From: Membranipora membranacea
Taxonomy: Eukaryota; Bryozoa; Gymnolaemata; Cheilostomatida; Membraniporidae
Length of the DNA: 64,000 nt
Reading direction: 5' to 3'
Assembly: GCA_914767715.1 (NCBI GenBank)
Contig: OU612071.1
Span: forward strand, 19,218,948-19,282,947
Part shown: positions 34,918-47,401 of the stretch, piece by piece
Layout: each line of letters opens with the position of its first letter
Position numbering within the stretch: position 1 is the first letter of the stretch
Notes under the pieces: generated by a model
Database searches by the model: none
The model's input: the letters and a program-made list of their open reading frames with translations, nothing else
What the model was told of the DNA's origin: nothing
Made by a program: the position numbers and the translations under genes

Positions 34918-36340
34918 ATAAGGATACAGGTAATGTGACTGGCAAATTAATCCCAAAAGATGTACCATATAATGTCTTTTCTCAAATCTCCGCAGCGAAT
35001 GCCAACCAATCATGATACATAATCCAATGTATAGATATAGGAAAGCACAATTTTATTTTAATTTGAAAACTTTTTCCCTCTTAAAAAATGTTGTGTGAGT
35101 CAACTAAGGAATTAAAAAGAACATATATATATTACTGATCCCTGTTTTTCTTGATAATTTGACTACTGTTAGTAATGTTGTTTATCTCAGTCATACCTTT
35201 CGGTTTGGTAAAATGCAATATAGTCTCGTTGCAACCTCCTCCTATTTCTTACTTCCATTTACAAAATTGGCAGATAGGGTTTGATGACTAATTCTGGCAG
35301 TGTTTTTTCAGCAAACGAAGAGGTATAGCAACCATATTGGGTTGTTTCTTGGCTATTAATGATAGAAGACCCATGAAAGTGTGTACATCCACTAATACGG
35401 ACATGTTCTTTCAGATATTTGAAACCATGCCATTATCTATTGATCGCTTTCCCTTGAAATGTCTATCAATAAAGTTTTAATAACAGTAATGATAATATTA
35501 TTTATAATAATAACTATATTAATCACCGCTTGCAATACCAAGGATAAATCTTGACAATCAATCACGACTACCTTTGTCAGTCCTGTTCTAAAAACGGAGA
35601 AATTCCTACTCTTGTTGCATTATCTTTTGATCTGTCAGCATTTTGGCGATGAGCCGCACATTGCGCAACATTATGTACGGTGCATTGTTACCATTGCAAT
35701 CAGCATGAAAAATTCAACCACAAACAATTGTCAACCCTATCTACCCTTAATGAGTTTTCACTTCTAGCCACAACCCATTTCTTTACTAATAACTTCCACA
35801 AGTGTGACAAACATCATTCAATTTATTCCGAGCACAGTATGGTTTCACAAGAATTCTGGGTGAATAATCATCTGAATTATATTTTGTCTTTTTCCCCATG
35901 CAGCAGGTGCAATCTGCTATTAATCAATGGCCATCAATGAGAAGTTATTTGAAAACTTGGTTGCCCTTTAAGTCAATAAACGTGATCTCAGATGGGGATG
36001 ACCACTCTTGGAACTTATTGAGCTCACAGCATCCATGAATATTGGATTCAGGTTATAAAGAAAGTTTTTGGTACAAAAAAGGTTTTTTTCTGACCTTATA
36101 ACACTCTCCTTGTCTTGTCAGTCAAGCTCAAGACTTGACAAATACCCAGGTCAACTAGAATGAGAAGTTGCCCTCCCTCGACAAAGTAAGGAAAACCTAA
36201 TGGTAAGGAAAACTTAGAACTATTGTTAACAGCCAATGATAGGTTTTTATGTTTTTCACATCGTTCCTTCAAACAGGAAACTAGTCAGCATGCCAGTATT
36301 GAAAGAAAAAAAGTCTTCTCAAATTCCCCTCCCACCTCCC
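34918..36340. other. Intergenic part of duplicated unit A
   Basis: It is collinear with 47402-48890. Examples are CTCAAATCTC(C/T)GC just after the gene and CAATTTATTCC(G/A)AG(C/T)ACAG at about 35818 and 48700. No gene was recognised. Collinearity is interrupted near 36030 by the LINE-bearing insertion and resumes near 39235. Confidence 0.6.
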
Positions 36341-36352
36341 TTCAACTAACCT

Positions 36353-38461
36353 ATGTTGTACATTGATCATGCTTGTGTTTTAATTAATGATGTTGTTCTC
36401 AAGAAATGTGAATATAGGACAGTGTATAAGCGCTCAGTTACCACTACTGCCAGGAGCAATATCAGGCTTGATATAGCTAAGATAGACTGGTCATATCTCG
36501 ATCCCATTAAGAACCTAGATGCTACAGTAGAAGCGTATCAGACAATAGTCACTGATGTATATCACAAACATTGTCCGCTTATGAGATTCCACATTCCTCA
36601 GAATAGCTCACCTGCATGGGAAACCCCCCTCACACAAAAGCTAAGGCGTGCAAAGGAGAAAGCTTTCAGTCAGGGGAAACCCTCATATACCTATCTCCGA
36701 ACTATGCTTGATCTAATTATAGCAAAATCAAAGCGAAGCTTCTTCGATCAAAAGATCAATCACCTGAAAGCTGGTACTGCTAATTGGTGGAAGAATGTCA
36801 GATCCTTTGATAGTAAATCGAAAGCCAAGGTACCGACACACTATATCATTGATGACACACTTCATGACCCACAGCAGTTTGTCAACAAACTCAACAACTA
36901 CTACGTTACTATGGATGTTCAACCACCAACTGATTATTCAAGTTACCAAATTGATGAGCTCTGTTCTGTTGACGATGTTCCAATAGGTCAAGTGAAAACT
37001 GCACTGAGAAATATAAAAACTCAGAAGTCCGTCCACAGTAAAGATTATCCTCCCTGGATAAGCAAACTCTGTCACGAAGACCTCTGTGTACCGATAGCCG
37101 ATATAATCAACTATTCACGAAGAGAAGCAAAGTTCCCAACACTCTACAAAACTGCAGAAGTTATACCGATAGCTAAAACAAACTCTCCATCCACTTGTAA
37201 AGACTATCACCCAATATCTCTTCTATGGCATGTAGGTGAAGTTGCTGAAAACTTCATAAACAGACGAATCCGTACCCATATCCTCCCCAAGCTGCAAGGC
37301 AACCAGTTTGCCTATATGCCGGGTGTAGGATGCACAGATGCTCTTGTTAGCGTTCTTGATGACGTCACCAAGGCCATGGACAATTGTAACAACATCAGGG
37401 GCCAGATGATATTATATGATTTCAGCAAGGCCTTTGACCTTATGAATCACACTCTTCTTCTGCAAAAGTTGAGACAGTTTGAGCTCCCAAACACCCTTGT
37501 GGCTTTAGTCGCGAGTTATCTAGAAAACAGAAAACAACAAGTAGTGATTCATCAGCACCAAGTGAAATCTCACACTGCATCTTCCAACATAGGCGTTCCA
37601 CAAGGGACCTTGTGTGGACCTACTCTATGGCTGGCGTTTGTTGATTCGCTTCAATTCTCCACTGCCAGCACTGTGAAATACGCTGATGACAGAACCAACT
37701 ACCTGTCTCTCCAGAAAGCTGATCTTCAAATAATAAGCAATACTTACAACGCTGTCAAGTTTGAACCTCCACCCGTCAGTCAGCAGCTTATCGATGAATG
37801 TACTAAATGGGCGCACGACAACAAAATGCTACTGAATGCTACAAAAACTAAGACATTGAACCTTTCTCTTAAGAAACAGATGATAATGTGGAAAACTCTC
37901 ACAATGAATCAATCACACAACGTAGACAACATAGCTTCTACCAAACTACTCGGTCTTACCATCGACCAACATCTACGATTCAATGAGCATGTGGTTAACA
38001 TCACAAAGTCAGCGAACAAAAGATGTCACAGTCTGCTCGTATTAAAACAGTCCGGAGTAAACCAACAAAGCCTAGTACTAATGTACAAAACCCTAGTACT
38101 CGCAGCTATCACCCACGCTGCAGCTGCTTGGTACCCTTACACCACCGAATGTCTGAGGAATGATATTGAGAGATGTCAGCGGCTTGCTATGAGGATTATT
38201 TTCTCTGACCTCGAACACTACGATGATCGACTAGCAGCTGCAAATTTGCTACCACTAAATGACTTACTAAACGACATATGCCACAAATACGTACATCGTA
38301 TTTTATCTGACGATAATCATCCCCTACACAATCGACTTCCGCTCAATAAAACCGGACTCAGACGCTCAACCCGAAACTCTGAGGGCACCATTAATATGCC
38401 TAAATGTCGAACTGAGAAGAGAAAATGTGGAATTTTTGCCAATCCTGAGTTTGCCGTTTGA
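36353..38461 (+). mobile_element. Non-LTR retrotransposon (CR1/L2-like LINE), reverse transcriptase ORF of 702 aa
   Basis: A single uninterrupted frame. The first about 60 residues are the end of the endonuclease and the linker. The reverse transcriptase follows with LPKLQGNQFAYMPG, YDFSKAFD (catalytic Asp at residue 356), GVPQGTLCGP (from 414), KYADD (443-446 catalytic box) and KLLGLTIDQHLRF. The C-terminal part (HAAAAWYPYTTECLRNDIE, RCQRLAMRII) is typical of the clade. The APE endonuclease core is absent, so this is a 5'-truncated copy and the ATG at 36353 is simply the first in frame. The 3' flank to about 38590 ends in AAACAGACAAACAAAC. An open RT frame implies recent insertion. It interrupts segmental unit A relative to unit B. 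Confidence 0.92.
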
Positions 38462-38589
38462 AATGATTTATTTTATTTTGTTCATATATTTTTAGAGGGG
38501 CTTTTTGAAAGCACACTACTTTTATTATGTAAGCATTCTCGGATGAGAAGTCATAAATTAAACAGACAAACAAACAATTGTTGAAATTC

Positions 38590-39230
38590 TAACAATTTCG
38601 TGGTGATGGTGTTCATTTGTTCGTCAATTCTGCACCAGATTTAACAACATCTAATACTATGGCAAGTACCCTGTCTGCCAAACAACATATACAGTGGCGT
38701 TGATCGTCACTTTCGGTTACAAATGCGGGAAGCGCCCCATATTTTTCCCCCATAATCTGTTACATTATAAGAAAGAAAAAGAGCTATTTTTTAAGCTAAT
38801 CAACTTTAAAACAAGCCAAATAAAGAATTAAAAAAAAGAAATCGACCCTCTTGGACCACCAGAAGCCATATTATGAGGCATTGAAGTCAACCCTTTCAAT
38901 AGTTGCTTGTGGAATCGGAATTTTTTTGACCAATATGCAACATTTTACGTATATGCAACTGTTGGGATGAAACCGACTGTTTTGCACCATAAAATCAGCC
39001 CGAATCTTCTTCAATTTTTGTTTTGGGCTAATATCTATGATGACAGGCAAAACTTATGTTTGTGACATCGTATCCCCCAAGCAAAGCTTGCAGGCCCGCG
39101 TCAGCAAGGCCTTACTTTGATAAGTCGTATTTTCAGTCCTAGTTTCCCAATTGAGATTTACTCGGACTAATTTTGAAGCTTATTAGCTGGACCAGTTCGT
39201 CTGGTTATTTCTAGCTTTATTTCATCGATG
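38590..39230. other. Rest of the insertion flank; nothing recognised
   Basis: No match to unit B and no gene. It probably belongs to the same insertion as the LINE, or to a second insertion. Contains a CAAGCAAAGCTTGCAGGCC motif of unknown meaning. Confidence 0.35.
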
Positions 39231-39234
39231 CTAT

Positions 39235-40950
39235 TAGGATACTAGATGTGAGATCAGTCGTCTTGTAGCATATGGCAGATGTGTTTTGCAATGCCTTACC
39301 TTTGAAACCCTATAATGTTGTCTCAATTATGTGACATACTAATGTCACAGTTGGAGCAAGAACTGTTCAGGCATCAACACTTATGGCCAGATGACAAAAA
39401 TTATCAGGGGTTGATAACCTAGTGTAGAATTTTATTAATATTGAGGAACACCTGCAAGGTTATGACTGGGAGGAAAGATAAGATAAGGATGATTCTTACG
39501 CAGCTCAATTTTCCATGTCTCCAGTTATTTTGGTTTCTAGGTAGTAGTTACTGTTGTTTATAACCTTGGTATTGAGAAGATACTAGGTTTTGTTTTAATC
39601 TCACATATGAAGCAAAATACAAACCGTGTCATCTTAAAAAAATATCATACCTTTTTTTCTAATCATTTTAAAATAATTTTTTTTTTCAAATCAACATCAG
39701 TCTTTGTCAAAAATAGAATTATACACATTGAGAGACTGATCACAACCTGCAATATTGCTATATTTTGAGTCAGTGTTTTGGATCTGTATTCTCCATTAAG
39801 GTTACTGTAAAATATTTCTATATATTTGTATAGACTAAAACAAAAAAACAACATTGTCCATTTTGCTTGTACGAAACTCTCTCCCCCTAAAGGTGGAAGT
39901 ACTTGAGAGTAGACTGACTGGTTTTTGCTACGAGCCATCTGTTTTTTTTCATCCGTTTAAAAAAAACATATATGTTGATATTTTGCACTTTTGTTTGTCA
40001 AGAGGGATGTCTCAGACTGTCACCAAAATCATACAACTATTGCCACTTCGGCAAAACTGTGCTAATTGAATTATGTATAGCTCAAAGATAACTAATTGAG
40101 GCTTCAATGTCAGAATTGTCACCTAATGTGCATTAAGTCTCACCAATTGATGTTCAGCAGTAGTCTAAGTATGCATGAGAGATGTCCTTACCTTATCCTC
40201 ATCCCATATACCATTGGGTGTTTTACAGTCAGGACAGGCTTTTGCTGAGGGGAACTGTATTTTAGGGAACAACGGATCCTCTGTTGTATCTCTTGCCAGT
40301 CTCTTATTAACTTGTCAAGACAAGATTTCATACCTGAATGGGAAATGAATGCTTGGAAATAAATTTTTTATACCACGCCTCTTTCTTCCTCTGGTTACGG
40401 TGAATAGTAATTGAGCTCCGCCTATTACCAACAGGAGCTGGCGATGACAATCAAACATCAGCAACCTTCAGCGACGGTTAAGATTCAAATGCCACAATTT
40501 AATTTAAAGTGATAATGGGGAACAAATTCTCGTTTTGCTGCATGAAAACCTAAACTAGTATTAATGTATAAGATAACTTTCTGACTGATAATAAAATACC
40601 ACTATCATTTACATGTATATTGCAAATTGTAACTAAGTCACGCTTTTATCGGATGTATATGTTTTACACGCTATGATGCTTCGACAGCTATTTTCATGCA
40701 GAGGTTTAGTTATAGGTGTGCACATTTGATCTGTCTGAATGGGATTATGACAGAGATAAATTGTCTCTGAGAGTTGCGTGTCATGTGTTTAATGTCCGTA
40801 AAATCTCCTCGGAATCCCAAGTAAGTAAGCCTACTGGTAAAATCATCAATGGCGTCAGAGTCAGTTTACTAGGGAAAAGACAGAGTAGAAATTGCCGGCA
40901 ATAATGACCATGAATCCCCTTATCAATCACGATGTTTCAAACAACAGCAA
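39235..40950. repeat. Segmental duplicate of 48890-50450 (3' end of QSOX)
   Basis: Collinear matches include ACTAGATGT, GACATACTAA, CTGTTCAGGCATCA, AGAATTATACACATTGAG, the complete QSOX exon 12 and downstream AATCCCAAGTAAGTA. The TGAGTCAC array of the parent is absent: this copy goes straight from ACACATTGAG to AGACTGATC. Confidence 0.85.
40192..40311 (-). pseudogene. Orphan copy of QSOX exon 12 (40 codons, acceptor lost)
   Basis: The 120-nt exon encodes the last Erv segment with the third CxxC (KACPDCKTPNGIW) and matches the parent exon at 49754-49873 almost codon for codon. The reading frame and GTAAG donor are kept. The acceptor AG of the parent has become AA (40313-40312), although a shifted AG one base downstream exists. 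The counterpart of the final exon, near 39785-39830, is eroded. No other QSOX exon is nearby. Confidence 0.9.
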
Positions 40951-41760
40951 TCTAAACCACCAAAAAGTTTGATCTCAGGCATTTAGGATAATGTTTTTTT
41001 TGTTTTTTTTCCGGTTTCTGCTTTATTTTGTCAATAATAAGATTTATGCAATATATGAGGTCAACAAGGTTTTTTAATTTGCCTCAATTATAAACTTTCA
41101 GAAAACCTCAATAAACAAATAAAAATATGGAACATGCAGCGGTGCAGTCCAGTAGTTTGGGACCAAGCAGCCACAGAAGAAAGAGGTGACCGCCCGATTT
41201 GAAGGGACCTTAGCTACCCTGCTCACGCACTGAAGCCCAGCCAACTCCCTGATACCCCAACCAATCACCCGTATACCATAGAGCGTCAGTCAACCGTTCC
41301 CTCAGGGCTGGGAGGCTGCAGCTGTAGCTCCCCAAAAGGTACCTGCTGTCAACAGGCCCAAGTAAATATTTAAAATTTGACCTTGTATTATTGTAGTGGG
41401 TCAAATTCGGAGATATCTCTCCCTAATTAATAGAATTTATAAATAACAAGGTAAAACAATAACGAAACAGTATTTGGATAGGAATAATTTTTAATCTTTG
41501 AATGTATGTGGAAACATGCCCTCATGGGTGGATTTTCAGTATTATACGCAGAGCATATTTTTGTGAAGTTAAACTTTATTGAGATGACACTCACCTGAGT
41601 GTCCCTAAAACTCCAAACCGGCTAAATCAAATGTGGATAGAAAAATGTATAGTATAGTTCAGACTTGGTTTTAGTATCAACATAGCTCTCACACTTCTCA
41701 TGAACAGTAGAACAAAATTAAGTTTTCTGCATACTTGCATTATATGTCGATTAAAAAATC
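40950..41760. other. Intergenic; nothing recognised
   Basis: No exon, RNA gene or repeat from this window identified. It lies between the orphan QSOX block and a LINE relic. Confidence 0.4.
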
Positions 41761-41809
41761 CTGTTAATTTCGTTTTCTAAGAATTTTGTGGAATCTTTTA
41801 TCATTAGGT

Positions 41810-42110
41810 TCTTTGTTCTGTAAATTTAGGATGTAATTTTGTGATGAATTGATGGGTTTCTTTGGTGCCTCACAACAACTTGAAACATTTTGCTGGTATT
41901 TAAAATCAATCTTTTGGAAAGGCACCATTTCTCAATGAGAGGTAGATTTGTGTGCAGTAGCAACGGGTCAGCACTGAAAACATTTGTATCATCTGCAAAG
42001 AGAATAAAATCTAACATGGGGGCAATTTTATTGAGGTCATTGATAAAATTGAAAGTAAAATAGGACCTAAAACAGAACCTTTGGGCACGCCCATATTAAT
42101 TTTTGTCTTG
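41810..42110 (-). pseudogene. LINE reverse transcriptase relic
   Basis: Minus-strand frames encode MGVPKGSVLGPILLSI (the GVPQG-type motif, about 42095-42045), then after a frameshift INDLNKIAP and LDFILFADDTNVFS (FADD catalytic box, about 41960-42015), followed by IEKWCLSKRLILNTSK. This belongs to a different, older LINE than the one at 36.35 kb (FADD rather than YADD). It ends abruptly near 42160, where homology to the lectin copy 2 block begins, so it marks the left breakpoint of unit B. Confidence 0.85.
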
Positions 42111-42442
42111 GAGAAGGTAAGAAACATCATTAATTTTAACAAAATAATTGTTTTCTATTTGAAAGATTATCACTACACACACACTGAAACATGGGCCCAA
42201 ACTTGCAAAAAAAAGCTACAGTGTAATGTATGATAATAATTTTTTTCCGAGATGATTTGAACACCGCAGCATCTAGCATTTTTGAAATCACTATACAAAC
42301 TTACTCAATTAATGCTTCAAAAACAACCAAAGGCAACAAAGGCTACCAAACAACTCAAAAATGTGTCAGTAATTACCAATGAGTCAGTTTTATAAAATTT
42401 GATTTATTTACAAGATTTTTCCATTAAATCTATCTTTCGTAG

Positions 42443-44043
42443 GCAGAAGCAAGATTCATATTGACAGCTGCTCGACTAACTCATTCACACTTCTGTTTAA
42501 TCTCTGGTTCAGTAACTGCAGTTCTCCATAAAAAGCAGCTCTTCTCATGTGCTGCTGAATGTGCGAAATCATACAGTTGCCTGTCGTTTGGGTTTATGCT
42601 CGACAAGAAAGTTTACAGATTGAGTTCCACAATCAGCAGCACACTGGAAAGCTGCCAGGGTGGTGGTGAAGTGGTGTATGAATATGGTGAGACTTAGCAA
42701 ATTTATTACAATCAATGTGATGTGACAACAGATGTGTCTTTACTAGTCTTAACTAATAAATTCACGTCCCACATGTCACATGTTCATTCAACCCTGGTAA
42801 TAATTCATCACTGTTAAAGAAGATCTTCTATCAACTATAAAATGAAAGTGAGATTATAAATTGCTAGAAAAAAGTTTTTTCCTAATTTTTTTTCACAATT
42901 GGATTGTATACTTACTTGCAAATAATACTTTTTACTCTCCTTAGTATAATATGATGATAATGTTTGGTAAGGGACCATGCAAGTTTCATTAATAATGACA
43001 GATGATAGGAGAAGAGGCTGGATGGATTTTGAATTTATAAATTTCAATCAGCTATGCACTCACAATCAAAGCTAAACATACATTTTTATTGATAATGCTT
43101 CCGACCAAATCAAATTCAAAATATGGATTTGGAGATAAATCTAGCGGTCTAAATCTGGTCCATTGAAAATTACAGTATTTTATTTCATCAACTAAATAAA
43201 GAGGATTTGATAATCAATGTGATACTCTGATCTGATTTTTGACAAATAAATTTTTATTGTCTTTATTATTGCACTCATCATTCCATGTTGAGGTTTTAGT
43301 TTAGCAATCATTTTGACAGGTTGTCCTGAGGGTTACGTATAAACCCCATCAGAATCTCCTGTTTACGTGATGGAGAGGGTTTGGCGTCATGGTCAGAGGC
43401 GCAGCGCTGCTGTGAAGATGAATCAGAATACTTAGCTGTGTTTCCCACATTGGAAGATGTAACCTGGCTGGCCAACTACATCAATGATTGGAACTCACCA
43501 GCCGGTTAGTGAGGAATATGTTAATTTTCCTAAATGTTTGATTGGAAACCTTGGCTGAAGCAGTTTACAAATTGCAAATTTAATCGGACCTCCCTTACTG
43601 TTTTGGAATGTACAAAAAATAAAATCTTGTTTAATCGTATCAACTGATTGAATCCCTCAAGCTTGAAATACCACGTGCTAAATAAGAGCTACGGGTTTTG
43701 CCTTGTACATCTGTAACATATGGCGGGCCTATTTTCTTTTAATTTTGACTAGATTTCATGAACTCATACATGCATTAGTTTTTTAATTCTAGTTTGGTGG
43801 TCGTTGCTTCCATGGATTGGCTTGAGATTATAAGATGACCTATGGAAATGGCAGGGACAAGATATGAGTGCTGTTCCGCTCTCATCAGAACTTTGGGCTA
43901 CTGGAGAACCAGAATATGGTTACTCCTGTGTTTATTTTGATTCGTGGGATGGAAAAGTATTAACTGACGATTGTGAGAATGAAGACACATTAATATGTGA
44001 AAGTTTCTCTCGTTTGACTGAGGTCGATTATTTAGAAACCTAA
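42443..44043 (+). pseudogene. PAN/apple + C-type lectin-like gene, copy 4 (multiply broken)
   Basis: Exon equivalents: 42443-42686 (PAN-like), 43320-43504, 43793-44043. It is the duplicate of copy 2. The signal-peptide exon is missing because the duplicated block starts at about 42165. Exon 3 has a 1-nt deletion (185 versus 186 nt) giving an early stop (GYV then TAA). Exon 4 has GAA changed to TAA (43831-43833), a different lesion from copy 2. A PAN cysteine is replaced by Tyr (KKVYRLS). Inactivation was therefore independent of copy 2. Confidence 0.9.
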
Positions 44044-44489
44044 AAAACATCATGCTGAATAGTTTTGTTTTTTCTTCTCAAAGTTTTTCTGAAAATGACA
44101 CCTGAAAGCCACAGTTGTTCTGTATGAAAGTTCCCCCTTGATCCGATCCTACTGTTAATTTTCAGGATTTTATGAGGTACGCACCACCGATAAAACATAA
44201 TTTTGATATCGATTGCTTTATTGATGTTGCAGCGGTTAGTTCATTCAAGGAGTTAGTTATTACATGCCTTGGATGTAATGGGATATAGATCTGATGTCAT
44301 TTGTGTACAAACAGGGCACATGTAATCTGACCTTCACTGGTCTCTAGCTCAAAACAATTTACTTTAGATAATTAAAAGCAGATTATTGTTGCAGATTAAA
44401 GATGTATATTTTATTGGTCAGACTCCACAATTATGCATATAAAACAACTGCTGAGCTAGTGGAAATATTTGCCGTCTTATTTTCTTCAA

Positions 44490-44630
44490 GAGAAGTACAC
44501 ACCCGAGGGTGCTTGGGACTGGAACAATCAACATTGAAAGGGCCCTCAGTGGTACTCGTACCGACGACTTCTGACAGTAAATAGAAGTACACTAACCAAT
44601 CACAGCATCTCACCATCTCACCATCTCCAA
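44490..44630 (-). repeat. SINE-like repeat, copy 3
   Basis: Duplicate of 31372-31520 carried with segmental unit B. Confidence 0.65.
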
Positions 44631-45315
44631 CCCAAAACCGTCTAATTCTCTTCATTTACACTTGATTATTGATAACCCAACCAATTAAACAGCATATATT
44701 GTAAAATACTATAAAAGCGTTATATTTAGAACGATATAGATAGATTTGATATATGATACAGAAGGCCTAAGTACAAATTGGCATGTGTGACACCCTCATT
44801 ACATCAAGCTTGCCAGGTTAAGCCATTTACTGGGATCGACTTAATTATTAGCCACCACTAAAAGCAAAAATTGAGTCAACTCATGACCTGAGAAGGATTG
44901 ACTTTTTTTGTGTTGGAGGCTTAATGCTATGGCATGTGATTGGTAGCTATGAAACATCCCAGCACTCTATTTGAGTAGATAGTATATAGTGTTTTGAGCT
45001 ATAACTTATTCAGAACGGGAGGGCTTAACTAACATACATCAGGAGATCAATATCCTGTATTAGGCAGGCTTTTAACGATCAATGCTATTAATCATGTTTA
45101 CATACCGTTCGAACTTTGCCACTGACTGTCAATGTCATTTTAGACATGGTTTTGAGGTACCTCAATTAATTATTGATGGGTGTGAATTTCCTTTAGATCA
45201 TATTTCCACTTTGGAACCACAATTAATTGGGCTAATAGCCATTAATGTATCAGAAAAATGCAAGCTTTTTCCCTGCTGTTTCATTGTCTTTGGAAGACTG
45301 GAAGAAGAGAGCATC

Positions 45316-47401
45316 ATGAAGTTACTGTCAGCCACAGCAGCGAAATTTTTACTTCTCTGCAGTCTTTATTTGCAGGTTAGTTAAAAACCTGTGTGAGAGC
45401 CCTGAATGATTGAACCGGTTGGATTTTTTAATATCTCTGTATTATTTTCTATGTGATGGTGATTGAAGAGAATTCAGCAGAGGGCTACGCGAACACTAGA
45501 ACTAAATAAAAAGAAAGACTCTAACTTTTGGGGTTGATCTACATTATTTGGCTGTAATTGTTAGTTAAGGCAGCTAGTACAACTATTTATTTATTGTTTG
45601 TTATTTTTTTCACTGATATATAAAGTTAGATTTTATTTTGTTGATCTTAGGCAGAAGCGAGGGTAATATTGACAGGAGCTCGACTAACCCGGTCACACTT
45701 CTGTTTATTATCCGGTTCAGTAACTGCTGTTCTCCGTACAACGCGGCTTTTCTCATGTGCTACGGAATGTGCGAAATCATCCATTTGCATGTCGTTTGGG
45801 TTTATGCCGAGTGACAGAGCTTGCAGATTGAGTTCAACAACCAGCAGCTCAGTGGGGAGCTGCCAGACTGAGGGTGAGGTGGTGTATACAAAAGGTAAGA
45901 ATACATAAAACCATCATAATAAAACATACTTGTTCTAACATCAATCACTCTCATTTGGATTGACATTGAATCACCATAGATAGAACTGCTTGACAATTCA
46001 GAAATTCATCATTATAATGGTATCTTCATTCATGAAAGTGAATAACAAAATGCCATGTATCGGCATACAGTACCGAAGATTGATTTACTTGACAGTGCTG
46101 TAGCAGACGGTTTTCTTGCTTATCATTTTAAAGAATTGTTGCCTAAATGGAAAATGTAAATACACTTTGATCAAACAGGGAGTACGACATTAAAAAATGA
46201 CAGATTAGGTGACCTACAACTCATATGGAGGCTATAATTTGATAATGTTTCTCTGTATCAACTTATAAAGAGTTGATACATGTTGTTACCATCGATTAAG
46301 TTGATAAAGAAAGGGAATATAAGCATTCAATATATTTGTTCACCCAAACAGAAAATTAATCAATATGCTTTTTTAAGTAATCATTGAGTCTGGTTAACCT
46401 GTACTCATCCTGGGCAGGCTGTTTGAGTTGATTGGTGGGTGGGCGGGGGAAGGGAACAACTGCTTGGTTTTACTGTTTGATTGTTCTTTTGAATTTAATA
46501 CGGTTCACTGTGAATTTTGCATGATTTTTCTGTTAAACTACTGTTTACTTCAGCTGAGAGAGTGAAGACTAACTGAAGTGAATTAAATCAATTATCTAAC
46601 TTCAGCATGGTGATCAAGTGACAGATAGAAGTACAATGCAATCAAACTGGACAACTCTGACTTTTATCTGAATTAATATCTCACTTTCTTTTCTAGTTGT
46701 CCTCTCTTGTAAAATTGATTTACCTAGATTGTTCCCCCAGACAGCCTGGACAGGCTAACCTGTAGGTATCATCTTTCTATGTAGACCTCATAGTTTCACT
46801 TGCTTATCATCCTGGCTGTTGACAGATTGTCCTGAGGGTTACATATTTCATCCCATCAGCTCTTCATGTTTGCGTCTTGGTGGAGATATTGTCACTTGGG
46901 ATCAAGCCAAATACCTCTGTGAAGCTCAAGCTGAAACCTTAGCAGTATTATGGACATTAGCTCATTTAATCTGGCTTAACAGCTTCATGAATGATGAGAA
47001 GTCCCCTGTCTGTAAGTGTAGATCATCTTTCAGGTGACAGCTGCTAAAGGTATTGTGGGTGATTTGGTTGCTCTTCAATCTTTGGCAGAACTATGATTGA
47101 ATAAAGTTACACTTATTAATCCATTTCAAACCAACCATTGGGATTTTAACCAACCAACCAAACTCGCTTGTAGAATGGGGGAAGAGCTGAGTGGCCATGG
47201 ATTGGCTTGAAGATAGATGGTGGTGTTTGGACCTGGCAGAGACGAGACGGGAGTGCTGTTCAGAACTCCTCAGAACTTTGGTATACTGGACAACCAGATG
47301 GTGCGTCCTGTGGATTTATTATTCCAGGATATTTAGGAACTTTTTCTGATGAATGTTATTTGTTAGGTCATTACATTTGTGAAAGTTTCTTCCGACCTTA
47401 A
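45316..47401 (+). CDS. Secreted PAN/apple + C-type lectin-like protein, copy 5 (frame restored by a shifted splice acceptor)
   Basis: Exons: 45316-45375 (signal peptide MKLLSATAAKFLLLC...LQ), 45651-45894 (PAN-like, all Cys kept), 46826-47011, and 47187-47401 (C-type lectin). This gives 705 nt, 234 aa. With the ancestral acceptor (47173) the joined codon is TAA and a 1-nt insertion breaks the frame. With the AG at 47185-47186, 13 nt downstream, the join reads PVSEWPWIGLK and the frame stays open to the normal stop. The lectin domain has a QPD tripeptide (TGQPDGASC) and six cysteines but no WND motif. It is the duplicate of copy 3. If the shifted acceptor is not used, this is a pseudogene. Confidence 0.7.
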
